From the NCBI GenBank assembly GCA_019359235.1, contig JAHHHT010000030.1, forward strand, positions 44,035 to 108,034: a stretch of 64,000 nt of DNA, in the 5' to 3' direction. Made by a program: the position numbers and the translations under genes. Of the stretch, positions 27,547 through 35,621 are shown one piece after another; position 1 is the stretch's first letter, and each line of letters opens with the position of its first letter. This stretch comes from Oscillatoria princeps RMCB-10. GTDB taxonomy: Bacteria; Cyanobacteriota; Cyanobacteriia; Cyanobacteriales; Oscillatoriaceae. Under the pieces are notes generated by a model. That model saw only the letters and a program-made list of their open reading frames with translations. It searched no databases and was not told where the DNA came from.

Positions 27547-28620
27547 CTACCGCACTGTTCCCCGCAGCGCTTCGGCATCAATCCCTTTGAGCAGATAAAT
27601 CCGCAGGAGATGACCGGCAATGGACAGCTGTAGCGGTAACTTGCGCAATGCTTTCACCCACTTGGGCTGAGAGCTGCGGTCGATTTCAGACATTTGCAAA
27701 TTGATTTCGGAACAGCGATGCAAGCGCTCGAAAAACTCCGGATGTTCCGTGTCCAGAACAGACGGGAAAGCGCGGGCTGCAGTTTCGTTAGTTTTGCGGA
27801 TCACTTCCGCATCAAACTCGGTGGGGTCTATTCCCAGCACGCGATAAAAGCCCGTCCGTTCGTGAACGGTTAGCGTGTGTGTGGCGAAGACAGACAGCAG
27901 GAAAAACCTGCTCCACAACCGGGATTGCCAGGTTTTCCAGAGTTGGGTTTGCGAGCGCAGCAGTACCTTAAAAACATCCCCGTGCCGGTTTTCGTCCTGG
28001 CACCAGCTTTCAAAATAGCGGAAGAGTGGGTAAAACTGATTTTCGGGATGTTTTTCCAGATGCCGGTAAATTATTATATAACGCCAGTAGCCAATTTTCT
28101 CCGACAGGTAGACCGTGTAAATCACCCACTCGATCGGGAAGAAGGTATAGACCCGATGCTTCGTCAGGTAGCCCAGATCCATCGTACAGCCAAAATCGCT
28201 CATCGCTTTATTGAGGAAGCCAGCATGGCGGGCTTCATCCCGCGCCATCAGGCTAAACATTTCCGCGAGGAGGGGGCTGCGATCCTTCAGCTTGCGCGAC
28301 AGTTCTTTAAACAGCAGAAAGCCCGAAAACTCGGACACGCAGGAGCGCTCCAAGTAATCGATAAATGCCTGTCGGGCTTCTCCTGTAACGTGATCCCAGG
28401 AACCCTCGAACGCCTCATCCCGCACGAAGTGGTGCCGGTTGTAATCGGCCCGCATCTCTGCCAGCATTGTCTGGAACTCAGTCTCCTGCGCCGACAAGTC
28501 CAGCTTGGCCGTCGTTTCAAAGTCCGTTGTGTAAAACCGGGGCGTGAGGATGTTTTCCTTGATCGCCTTCGTCTTGACTTCCCCCATCTCCAGAGCGGGC
28601 TTCGGCGGAGAATTAACCAT
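27547..28620 (-). CDS. acsF: Mg-protoporphyrin IX monomethyl ester oxidative cyclase
   Basis: 357 residues of the AcsF/ChlA diiron cyclase family. The two diiron helices are visible as ARDEARHAGF and CQDENRHGD, with further glutamates in SEFSGF. The enzyme forms ring E of chlorophyll, using oxygen. Cyanobacteria have two forms; ChlA(II) works at low oxygen and is usually co-expressed with heme oxygenase 2 and HemN. Here a heme oxygenase and a hemN remnant lie just upstream in divergent orientation, so this is most likely the low-oxygen form. A -35-like TTGACA and TATAAC with a short spacer, and the element ACTATTGAGT, lie upstream on its own strand. Confidence 0.93.
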   Translation of the reverse strand: MVNSPPKPALEMGEVKTKAIKENILTPRFYTTDFETTAKLDLSAQETEFQTMLAEMRADYNRHHFVRDEAFEGSWDHVTGEARQAFIDYLERSCVSEFSGFLLFKELSRKLKDRSPLLAEMFSLMARDEARHAGFLNKAMSDFGCTMDLGYLTKHRVYTFFPIEWVIYTVYLSEKIGYWRYIIIYRHLEKHPENQFYPLFRYFESWCQDENRHGDVFKVLLRSQTQLWKTWQSRLWSRFFLLSVFATHTLTVHERTGFYRVLGIDPTEFDAEVIRKTNETAARAFPSVLDTEHPEFFERLHRCSEINLQMSEIDRSSQPKWVKALRKLPLQLSIAGHLLRIYLLKGIDAEALRGTVR

Positions 28621-29275
28621 AGGTCGAACTCTTCATAACTCAATAGTGTTTAAGTTATACGGCTTGCCGGCGCTTGTCAATACCTGTGGCGGAAAAAGTT
28701 CTACCAATTTTCTCTCGCACAGGGATTGTGCCAAATCGCAAAGTGTGGTGTTAGCTGCGGCGAGGCGGCGTTCAAGAAACCCGGTTTCGTAGGGGCGGGC
28801 CCCCGTGCCCGCCCTCTTCCGGGTTTCTTGCCCCCGGCTTGCCGAACTGTGCGAATCCCTTTCAGGGACTGAATTCCGGGGCACCGGCCCCCCCGCACCG
28901 CCCCTGGGGCGCACGCACTCTCTATATATGTGTGGGTATATGTCTGGACAGTCGGGCTCCACTGTCGCGCTGTCCAGCCGGCAGCCGGAAGTCACAGCGG
29001 TTCCTTACTATATAGAGAATCTCAGGTGTGCTTACGCTAGGGGTAGGGAAAGCCGCCCACTGAAACCCTACGGATGGTGGGCGCAGAATCGGGGACAGAC
29101 CCCCCAAAAAAATTATTGTTAAGTTATGAAAACTTTTTTCTCATAAATCTTTCCATAGCTGTACAGTTGTGAAGTCAGCACAGTTAAGGCGTTGCGGCTC
29201 CCGAAAGACAGCACCGCAGATGGCCCTAACCGGCACCGCCCAGACCACCATTTCTCAGGAATGAGGTAATTTGAC
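28621..29275. promoter_or_regulatory. Divergent acsF / heme oxygenase control region
   Basis: About 650 bp between divergent genes. On the acsF side ACTATTGAGT (minus strand, 28638-28647) sits just before the start. On the heme oxygenase side ACTATATAGA lies at 29007-29016. Both resemble ACTATATAGT at the sqr promoter. In between is a nested repeat (28775-28829). A MarR-type activator, ChlR, controls the equivalent genes in other cyanobacteria; no such gene is present in this window. Confidence 0.5.
28775..28829. repeat. GAAACCCGG palindrome split by a GGGGCGGG element
   Basis: The left arm GAAACCCGGTTTC and right arm CCGGGTTTCTT are separated by GTAGGGGCGGGCCCCCGTG and CCCGCCCTCTT rather than by a few bases. 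An almost identical arrangement occurs at 30058-30110, so the inner element probably inserted once and the composite then spread. Confidence 0.75.
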
Positions 29276-30025
29276 ATGAGCCAGGATCTAGCCAACCGCC
29301 TGCGAGAAGGCACCCAGCACTCTCACACCGCCGCAGAAAACACCGCATATATGAAGTGCTTTCTGAAAGGGATTGTTGAGTGGGAGCCATTCCGGAAGTT
29401 GCTAGCCAATCTGTATTTTGTCTACAGCACGCTGGAAGAAGCGCTGCGCCGGCACCAGGATCACCCCGCAGTGGGCCCGCTCTATTTTTCCGAGCTAAAC
29501 CGCACGGCAAATCTGGAGAAAGATTTAGAATTCTACTACGGTGAAAACTGGCGCGAACAAATTGCTCCCTTGCCAGCCGGTCAGATTTACGTCAATCGCC
29601 TTAACGAAATCGCCAATACCGATCCTGCCCTCCTGATCGCTCACGCCTACACCCGCTACATGGGCGATCTGTCCGGCGGTCAGGCTTTGAAAAACATTAT
29701 TCGCTCCGCACTGAATTTACCCCCAGATCGAGGGACAGGACTGCATGACTTCGACCAAATTCCCACACCAGAAGCGAGACGGGCATTTAAGGAAACCTAC
29801 CGTCTAGCTCTCAACTCCCTACCTTTTGACGAAGCAACGATTCAGCGCATCGTAGACGAGGCAAATTATGCCTTTCAACTGAATCGGGATGTCATGCACG
29901 ATCTAGAAGAAGATGTAAAAGCCGCCATTGGCGACCATGTATTTGATTTGCTCACCCGTCAGGACAAACCGGGCAGCACAGAGGGAAGGCCAAACCGCTC
30001 TGCAAGCGAAGTCGCAGCGGTTTAA
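29276..30025 (+). CDS. ho: Heme oxygenase (biliverdin-forming)
   Basis: 249 residues of the HmuO/HO1 family. The proximal heme ligand is the histidine in GTQHSHTAAE near residue 17-19; the distal helix motif is GDLSGGQ. The enzyme opens heme to biliverdin, the precursor of phycobilins, in the cytoplasm with ferredoxin as donor. Context with acsF and a hemN remnant fits HO2, the form expressed at low oxygen, but isoform cannot be proved from sequence here. The ATG at 29276 lies 14 bp after AGGAATGAGG. A MITE-like element begins right at its stop codon. Confidence 0.94.
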   Translation: MSQDLANRLREGTQHSHTAAENTAYMKCFLKGIVEWEPFRKLLANLYFVYSTLEEALRRHQDHPAVGPLYFSELNRTANLEKDLEFYYGENWREQIAPLPAGQIYVNRLNEIANTDPALLIAHAYTRYMGDLSGGQALKNIIRSALNLPPDRGTGLHDFDQIPTPEARRAFKETYRLALNSLPFDEATIQRIVDEANYAFQLNRDVMHDLEEDVKAAIGDHVFDLLTRQDKPGSTEGRPNRSASEVAAV

Positions 30026-30145
30026 TCTAGCGTTTTTCATCCTTTGTGAGGTACTGAGCAACCCGGTTTCGTAGGGGCGGGTCCCTGTGCCCGCCCTCTT
30101 CCGGGTTTCTGGGAGGCACTTCATCCAACTGAAAACCTCTATAGA
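30026..30145. repeat. MITE-like element with nested GGGGCGGG insert
   Basis: Left end TCTAGCGTTTTTCATC pairs with CCAACTGAAAACCTCTATAGA at the right with some mismatches. Inside, CAACCCGGTTTC and CCGGGTTTCT flank GTAGGGGCGGGTCCCTGTG and CCCGCCCTC. The element starts immediately after the heme oxygenase stop. Confidence 0.75.
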
Positions 30146-30229
30146 ATTTGACTCTATTCGTTTGACTTAGGTTAGGACGTAGGACAGGCGTCTCGCCTGT
30201 CCTCGCCTGTCCCCCTACTAGCAAGTGAG

Positions 30230-30679
30230 ATGCCTTGTCCATTACTGACTGTCTATTGCTATAGAACCACTTACCAACTCAAAAGGGAACTGAATGATGT
30301 ATACGTTCAAAACCACAAGCGGTTGAAAGACTTCTATCAAGCCATTGATGCGGGAGCTTTACCCATTGAGCGAGGGGTGAGTCTCAGCCAAGAGGACGTG
30401 ATTCGGCGAACAGCCATTATGGAATTAATGTGCCAGTTCCAACTGTGCAAAGACGAGTTCGAGTCCAAATACCATCTCAGCTTCGACCGGGATTTCGACG
30501 AGTATTTTGCCGCCGAGCAATATGAGTTGAAGAAGCTGGAAGCTGATGGGCTGATCCGCCTCTCTCACAATCGAATTAAAGTCACTCCAGCCGGACGTTT
30601 GTTAATCCGCAATATGGCTTGCGTTTTTGATGCCTATCTTCACCATAAAACGGCTACCAATTTTTCTAGGGCTATTTAA
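30230..30679 (+). pseudogene. hemN: hemN remnant (C-terminal third only)
   Basis: The frame from about 30290 reads LNDVYVQNHKRLKDFYQAID, then LPIERGVSLSQEDVIRR, IMELMCQFQL, LEADGLIRL and AGRLLIRNMACVFDAY, which is the C-terminal region of oxygen-independent coproporphyrinogen III oxidase. The radical-SAM part with the CxxxCxxC cluster, normally about 300 residues, is missing, and a repeat element lies where it should begin. It cannot be an active HemN. Its place after heme oxygenase matches the known acsF-ho-hemN low-oxygen cluster, so the gene was there and has been cut. A working hemN would have to lie elsewhere. Confidence 0.9.
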
Positions 30680-30859
30680 TAACCCGCAACAAGCTTTGAG
30701 AGAGCGGAGGCTGTTCGCATCACCCACCGGAATGGGAAATAACGAGAGCCGGCGCTCGCCGCTCTCCTTCCTGCCGCCGTGACTGCCGGCTAAATGACTT
30801 TTCTGAAATTTCCTAAGAGCCAGTTAACCTGGTTCAAATTTGTGGTTGAGGAACTATTT

Positions 30860-31705
30860 ATGACATTCGACTCGGTGCCCACATCCCCTGAGAATCAACC
30901 CAGGATAAATTGGGCTATTGTCTTCTTTTTCACGATCGTACACCTCCTCGCCTTATTGGCTCCCTGGTTTTTCTCTTGGCGAGCATTAGGTGTCACCTTA
31001 TTGCGGCACTGGTTTTTAGGCAGTATCGGCATTTGTTTGGGCTATCACCGGCTCTTGAGTCACCGCAGTTTTCAAGTTCCGCAATGGCTGGAGTATGCGC
31101 TCGCTTTTATCGGTGCGCTCGCGCTTCAGGGAGGCCCCATTTTCTGGACAGCCGGACACCGGTTGCATCACGCCTATACCGAGGATGAATACAAAGATCC
31201 CTATTCCGCTCGCAAGGGATTTTGGTGGAGCCATCTGCTGTGGATGATCTATCCCCGGCAAGAATTCTTCAACTACGAACAGTACAAGCCATTCGCTCCC
31301 GATTTAGTCCGACAGCCGTTTTACTGTTGGCTCGACCGCTACTATCTTTTTCTGCAAATCCCTCTAGGGCTTATGCTCTATGCGTTTGGTGGCTGGTCGT
31401 TTGTAATTTACGGTGTTTTTCTGCGAGCCGTTTTGCTCTGGCACAGCACCTGGTTTATCAACTCAGTTACGCATGTTTGGGGATACCGGACATTTGAAAC
31501 TAATGATAATTCCCGCAATCTCTGGTGGGCAGCAATTTTCACCTATGGCGAAGGCTGGCACAACAACCACCACGCTTACCCTCATGTTGCGAAAGCCGGC
31601 TGGCGCTGGTGGGAAGTGGATGTTACTTGGTCGGCAATTTGGCTGCTGAAAACCCTCGGTCTGGCGACAAAAGTTGTGATGCCTCCCGCTGAAAGCGCCA
31701 CATAG
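30860..31705 (+). CDS. desC: Acyl-lipid delta-9-type fatty acid desaturase
   Basis: 281 residues from the ATG at 30860, chosen because GAGGA lies 7 bp upstream; an ATG at 30794 lacks a ribosome site. Three histidine boxes that bind the diiron centre are present: HRLLSH, HRLHHAYTE and HNNHHAYPH, with four or more membrane segments between. The pattern matches the delta-9 desaturases (DesC group), which insert the first double bond in membrane lipids using oxygen. Placement in a low-oxygen gene group suggests a paralogue tuned to scarce oxygen, which is inference. A hairpin (GAGAGCCGGCGCTCGCCGCTCTC type) lies upstream at about 30743-30766. Confidence 0.9.
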   Translation: MTFDSVPTSPENQPRINWAIVFFFTIVHLLALLAPWFFSWRALGVTLLRHWFLGSIGICLGYHRLLSHRSFQVPQWLEYALAFIGALALQGGPIFWTAGHRLHHAYTEDEYKDPYSARKGFWWSHLLWMIYPRQEFFNYEQYKPFAPDLVRQPFYCWLDRYYLFLQIPLGLMLYAFGGWSFVIYGVFLRAVLLWHSTWFINSVTHVWGYRTFETNDNSRNLWWAAIFTYGEGWHNNHHAYPHVAKAGWRWWEVDVTWSAIWLLKTLGLATKVVMPPAESAT

Positions 31706-31740
31706 GGATAAGTGCGGTTAAATCCCCACAGTTTCAATTT

Positions 31741-31832
31741 CTAGCGTTTCTCATCCTTTGTGAGGTAGAGAAACCCGGTTTCTTAAAGAAACCGGGTTTC
31801 TGGGGCGCAGTTCATCCCACTGAGAAACGCTA
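31741..31832. repeat. Complete MITE-like element
   Basis: CTAGCGTTTCTCAT at the left and ACTGAGAAACGCTA at the right are inverted repeats; the centre (31770-31801) is the GAAACCCGGTTTCTT / AAGAAACCGGGTTTC palindrome. At about 92 bp it is the cleanest copy of the family in the window. Confidence 0.82.
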
Positions 31833-31849
31833 TCGCGTGATTTTCACCG

Positions 31850-32113
31850 GCGAGCCCCCAAAACATTTTATCCGCCCCCTTGACAGAGGCGGCGTTTTGT
31901 GCTAATCAGGCGGGCCGCAGTCTGGCCCAAACCTGCCGGTTCGCCCCACCTCGGACTGAAACGGCTGAAAGACTTGATTTACCTGGATTGCAGCCCTTGG
32001 AGAAAATTTTTCTCAAAAAGCTTGACACTTGTATAGCTATAAAGCTATAAATAGAGTGTGGGCAAAAACGACCTTGCGTGCCACAGACAGCAAAGCATCG
32101 ATCTCAAGGAGAG
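31850..32113 (+). promoter_or_regulatory. Duplicate of the psbA upstream region with intact promoter
   Basis: Matches the region before the D1' gene in several ordered blocks (TCCGCCCCCTTGACAGA at 31871, CTGGCCCAAA, TGCCGGTTCGCCCC, GCTGAAAGACTTGAT, AAAATTTTT). TTGACA (32022-32027), an 18-base spacer and TATAAA (32046-32051) form a near-consensus promoter. A ribosome site AAGGAGAG precedes the remnant ATG. The promoter may now drive the gene at 32357. Confidence 0.75.
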
Positions 32114-32233
32114 ATGGTTGCAATCATAACTCCTGTAGCCAGAGCTACGGGTAAAAACCTGCGGTTGCGTTTCGGCAACTGGATTGCCCGCACAGAAAAT
32201 AGAGTGTGTATTAGTTAGTTTGGCGAGTCTAAA
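32114..32233 (+). pseudogene. psbA: psbA 5' fragment with nonsense codon
   Basis: From the ATG at 32114 the reading aligns with the first 37 residues of D1: TGKNLRLRFGNWIARTENR corresponds to [19 protein letters not shown] in the intact gene. The conserved IGWFG segment reads IS*FG, where TGG has become TAG (32216-32218). Homology stops about 15 bp later. The rest of psbA is absent. Confidence 0.9.
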
Positions 32234-32356
32234 TCACAACCTTACTGTCCCATATTTGTCTTCTTCTCTCTCTAGAAGACAATTTATTTAGATTAGCTCT
32301 CTGCCAGAACTAACCTTCATACCAAGTTTGAACGCTTTAAAAGCGAAGGAAGAATT

Positions 32357-32767
32357 GTGAAAATTGCTCTAGCCAGTCAAAACAAAAAATCTATCACTGG
32401 ACACACTGGCCACTGCCAAAACTTTTGGATTTACGAAAGCAACGGCACAGAAATTATCGACAAGAAGCTGTTGGAATTGTCAGCGGAACACTCTTTCCAT
32501 AATAGCCATCCAGACGCTCCCCATCCTTTAGATGACGTGCAAGTTTTAATTTCTGGGGGAATGGGCAAAAATTTGCAGCACCGCTTGGAAAAGAAAGGAA
32601 TTGAAGCCGTTATTACCAAAGAAACTGATCTAGAAAAGGCACTAGCTGCCTATCTTGATGGTTCTTTGGTGAGGGAAGAAGCTGAATGTCATGAACATGA
32701 ACACGAAGAGGGGCATCAGCACCGCCACCAACACCGTCACCAGCATCACCCTCAACCACAAGTGTGA
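32357..32767 (+). CDS. NifX/NifB-domain protein with histidine-rich tail
   Basis: 136 residues. Residues 1-105 match the dinitrogenase iron-molybdenum cofactor domain (NifX/NafY/NifB C-terminal): IALASQNKKSITGHTGHCQNF, in two parts, and ISGGMGKNL. The tail (about 108-136) is dense in His and Glu (HEHEHEEGHQHRHQ), a likely metal buffer. No nif genes are nearby; stand-alone members occur widely in anaerobic and sulfur-metabolising bacteria. The ATG at 32357 is a GTG (GTGAAAATT), preceded by AAGGAAG. It probably shares a transcript with the rhodanese 65 bp downstream and may use the captured psbA promoter. Confidence 0.85.
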   Translation: MKIALASQNKKSITGHTGHCQNFWIYESNGTEIIDKKLLELSAEHSFHNSHPDAPHPLDDVQVLISGGMGKNLQHRLEKKGIEAVITKETDLEKALAAYLDGSLVREEAECHEHEHEEGHQHRHQHRHQHHPQPQV

Positions 32768-32832
32768 GGTTGACAGGAAAAGTTAAGACTGCCATTAACA
32801 ACTCAGTCAGGTAATTATTCAACGAGGTTAGC

Positions 32833-33216
32833 ATGGCATCTGCATCTTCAGACACTAAACCAAGTGTTGTGAATTTATCACCGCTGGAATTTACTCGATT
32901 ATCTAACCCACCTTTGCTAATTGATGTCCGCAGTCAGTTAGAGTATGCCACAGGTCACGCTCCCAATGCCATAAATCTCAGTTTGCCTCGAATTTTGATG
33001 GGGAGAATGGCGTGGCTTCGCAAGTGGGTTTTACCGCAATGGTTTCTAGATTTACCCAAAGAACAGCCGGTGGCTATAATTTGTTTCACAGCCCACCGCA
33101 GTCCTATTGTTGCCAACTCTCTCATTCAAGAAGGCTTCCAGCAAGTTTTTAATATTACTGGTGGCATGGTGGAATGGCGGCATTTAAAACTAGAAATAGC
33201 TGCGGGTAAATCTTAA
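32833..33216 (+). CDS. Single-domain rhodanese
   Basis: 127 residues. The fold pattern is clear: LLIDVRSQLEYATGHAPNAINL near the N-terminus in two parts and the active-site loop IICFTAHRS, with Cys84 as the sulfur-carrying residue. Rhodaneses move sulfane sulfur between persulfides, thiosulfate and acceptors. The loop CFTAHRS is longer than the CxxGxR of common forms, so the true substrate is open. No signal peptide. It lies after the NifX-like gene and before a thioredoxin-CcdA fusion, within the sulfide island. Confidence 0.88.
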   Translation: MASASSDTKPSVVNLSPLEFTRLSNPPLLIDVRSQLEYATGHAPNAINLSLPRILMGRMAWLRKWVLPQWFLDLPKEQPVAIICFTAHRSPIVANSLIQEGFQQVFNITGGMVEWRHLKLEIAAGKS

Positions 33217-33446
33217 AGCTTGAACCGTGGGGGCACTATCCCCCCACGCAGGCTTGTTACGGAAAATTTATCCCTTGACTTATCTCAGAAATTTAAATCG
33301 TTTTTTGCCAAAATATGGTAGAGGTGCAGGACAGAAAGATAGCCTGAAAAGCGAAGCGTGTAAAAAGCTGTTTTTCCGGACTGTGAAGGGGTAAAGTCTC
33401 CGGTTGTCTTTACAGATGTGCGCAAATCGTTGATCAATCACTTGCT

Positions 33447-34838
33447 ATGAATATCCGGCGCTTCCTAAGCTTAATCTCCATCCTAGTCCTGTCATTTTTC
33501 CTCTGTTGGGGGGTATTCGAGACAGAAGCACAAGCGGGTGTGGCCGTTGTGGATGTGTACTTTTTCCATAGCGAAATATGCCCCCACTGTGCGAGCCAAA
33601 AACCCCTGATGGAAAACATCGATCGCTACAACGAGGATGTGGAGGTTCACTTCATTGAAGTCAGCCAAGAGCCAAACACTTGGCAGGCATTTCGAGAGCG
33701 GTACAGCATTACTTCAGGAGCAGTTCCACGGACTTTTGTGGGAGACAAGTCTTTTATTGGCTACAGCGAGAGTGACGGTGCGCTGGAGTACAATCCAGCC
33801 TACTCGGGGTATATCGGGTATCGCAACCAGATTATTCAGGCGATCTCAGATGCCATTGGCCATGAGGTTCATCTCCAGGCTACTGTTGAAAGTCCAGCGT
33901 TTCAATTCCCCTGGTGGATTCTCGGACTTCCCTTACTCTACTTGATGAGTTTCCCCCTCCTCAAACAGCAGCTATCGCAAGTGCAAGCGAAACGGTATTG
34001 GTTTGGGGGATTTATAGCTATCTGTATCCTTAGTCTTTTCTTAGTCATTAATTTAACCCCGGATGTGGTCGTCCAGCAATTCGCTCGGGGACTTCCTTTT
34101 CCTCTGTTCGTTTCAGCTCTTGCCTTAGCAGATGGCTTCAATCCCTGTGCCTTCACCGTTCTCATTATTTTGCTCTCCTTACTGACTTATACCAAAAAAC
34201 GACGGGATATGGCTTTAGTGGGAGGAACTTTTATCACAACATCAGCCGGAATGTATTTTATTTTCATTCTGATGATGATTGGTCTGGGTTCTATCTTACT
34301 GGAACAGTATGGCAAGCCCTTAATGCTAGTTTTGGGGACTGCTATCGCGATCGCAGGTCTGATTAACATCAAAGATTATTTCTGGTTCAAACAAGGCGTT
34401 TCTCTCTCGCTGTCCACAGAACAGCAACTCCAAATTAGCAAGAAAGCCGGTCAAATTGTTCGCTCACTCAAAGAGTCGGGAGGAGCGCGCATGCGGTTTG
34501 GGGCTGCTCTTGGCGGAACGGTATTACTGGCAATATTTGTCAATCTTATCGAGCTGGGCTGTACCGCCATCTTGCCCGTAATCTATATGACTTCACTCGT
34601 CAATTACTGCGCCAATAATTCAGCCAGCGTCTGGCTGTGTTACATTTTATGGACAGCAGTCTATGCCTTCATTTATGTAATTCCCTTGTTTCTCATATTA
34701 GGGAATTTCATCTACTCCTTCCAGTCATCTCGATTTACAGAAACCCAGGGCAGAAGACTCAAATTGCTGGGAGGTCTGTTCATGCTATTTTTTGGATTGG
34801 TAATGATTTTCCAACCCACCCTGTTGATGTTTGGGTAA
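33447..34838 (+). CDS. Thioredoxin-fold domain fused to a CcdA/DsbD-like membrane domain
   Basis: 463 residues. A signal or anchor helix (residues 1-30) is followed by a periplasmic/lumenal thioredoxin-like domain with Cys45-Pro-His-Cys48, the redox pair. From about residue 155 there are about seven membrane helices. Two membrane cysteines lie in GFNPCAFTVL and ELGCTAILP, the pair that in CcdA and DsbD relays electrons across the membrane. The protein probably moves reducing power from cytoplasmic thioredoxin outward to a disulfide partner. The order, thioredoxin domain first, differs from DsbD. Role in sulfide or persulfide handling is inferred from neighbours. Confidence 0.87.
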   Translation: MNIRRFLSLISILVLSFFLCWGVFETEAQAGVAVVDVYFFHSEICPHCASQKPLMENIDRYNEDVEVHFIEVSQEPNTWQAFRERYSITSGAVPRTFVGDKSFIGYSESDGALEYNPAYSGYIGYRNQIIQAISDAIGHEVHLQATVESPAFQFPWWILGLPLLYLMSFPLLKQQLSQVQAKRYWFGGFIAICILSLFLVINLTPDVVVQQFARGLPFPLFVSALALADGFNPCAFTVLIILLSLLTYTKKRRDMALVGGTFITTSAGMYFIFILMMIGLGSILLEQYGKPLMLVLGTAIAIAGLINIKDYFWFKQGVSLSLSTEQQLQISKKAGQIVRSLKESGGARMRFGAALGGTVLLAIFVNLIELGCTAILPVIYMTSLVNYCANNSASVWLCYILWTAVYAFIYVIPLFLILGNFIYSFQSSRFTETQGRRLKLLGGLFMLFFGLVMIFQPTLLMFG

Positions 34839-34994
34839 TCCGGATACTGCCCGCGATAGCCATGTTCATCAAAGCTAAATTTTAGCACGCCGTGAACCGC
34901 AGTTTTACTATCGCTATTTCACCTGTAGGACAGGCATCTTGCCTGTCCTTACCTGTCTTTAAAAGCAGGCGTGACACCTGCCCTAACGACGAGA
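34839..34994. other. Intergenic GGACAGGC hairpin between convergent genes
   Basis: AGGACAGGCATCTTGCCTGTCCTT (about 34927-34950, read in two parts) is an inverted repeat of the same family as at 15807 and 38896, and likely ends transcription of both convergent genes. Confidence 0.55.
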
Positions 34995-35564
34995 TCATCT
35001 GCCCATGCCACGCCCTCTGCCACCTGGTTGCCCCATTCCAGAAGGGTTGCCGGTGCAGCGCTCAAAAGCTCTTAAGTGGTTATTTTGAGAGACATGGCGG
35101 AGTTGGGTAAAGGCAGCTCTCAGGTCAGGCTCCTGGATAAAGCCGAGAAAATTGTCGTACATTTTTACATTGGCAATTTCTGCTTCCACTCCCATTTGAC
35201 AGGCAGCTAGCAAGCTTTCGGGAGCTTCGACTTTTCCAGCAAAGCTGTCTTCTGGAATTGGCAACCCGTACTGACCGAAAAAATTATTCCACAGCTGAAC
35301 GTGCCGGTCTTCAGCTTGAACGATGTTGCTAAAAGGGCGCACATTGCCAAACTTTTCTATGACCGCCGTATAAAAAGCTCTGGCTCGATATTCGTCCTTA
35401 ATCGCTCCCACCATCGCTTGTTGCGTTCTGTCATCTGGTGTAGCGAGCGCAGCCGCATTAGTATTGACTGCAGCAGTCGCAACTGTCACAGCGCACAAAC
35501 CCGCCGCAGCATACCGATTGCAGCCAGACTTTTTCACTCTTCCAAAACGGTGCCGATTGCGCAC
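34995..35564 (-). CDS. DUF2202-type ferritin-like protein, secreted
   Basis: About 189 residues from a GTG at 35564, picked because GGAGG lies 8 bases before it. An N-terminal hydrophobic stretch (AAAGLCAVTVATAAV) suggests export. The rest is a four-helix ferritin-like domain: DEYRARAFY, then QAEDRHVQLW, VEAEIANVKMYD and NNHLRAFERC supply the Glu and His residues of a possible dimetal site. The tail is Gly/Arg-rich. Members of this family are of unknown role, perhaps metal storage or peroxide handling. Convergent to the thioredoxin-CcdA gene. Confidence 0.82.
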   Translation of the reverse strand: MRNRHRFGRVKKSGCNRYAAAGLCAVTVATAAVNTNAAALATPDDRTQQAMVGAIKDEYRARAFYTAVIEKFGNVRPFSNIVQAEDRHVQLWNNFFGQYGLPIPEDSFAGKVEAPESLLAACQMGVEAEIANVKMYDNFLGFIQEPDLRAAFTQLRHVSQNNHLRAFERCTGNPSGMGQPGGRGRGMGR

Positions 35565-35621
35565 GTCTTTAACCTCCAAACTTAGCTCACATGTTCTGTT
35601 TTGATTGTAGCACAGCCTGAA

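Noticed and set aside
27877..28638. 253-codon frame on the plus strand over acsF
   Set aside because: Antisense of the acsF gene, which has intact diiron motifs.
32357..32767. Possible evidence for nitrogen fixation from the NifX-like domain
   Set aside because: No nif genes nearby; the domain is common in stand-alone metal-binding proteins.
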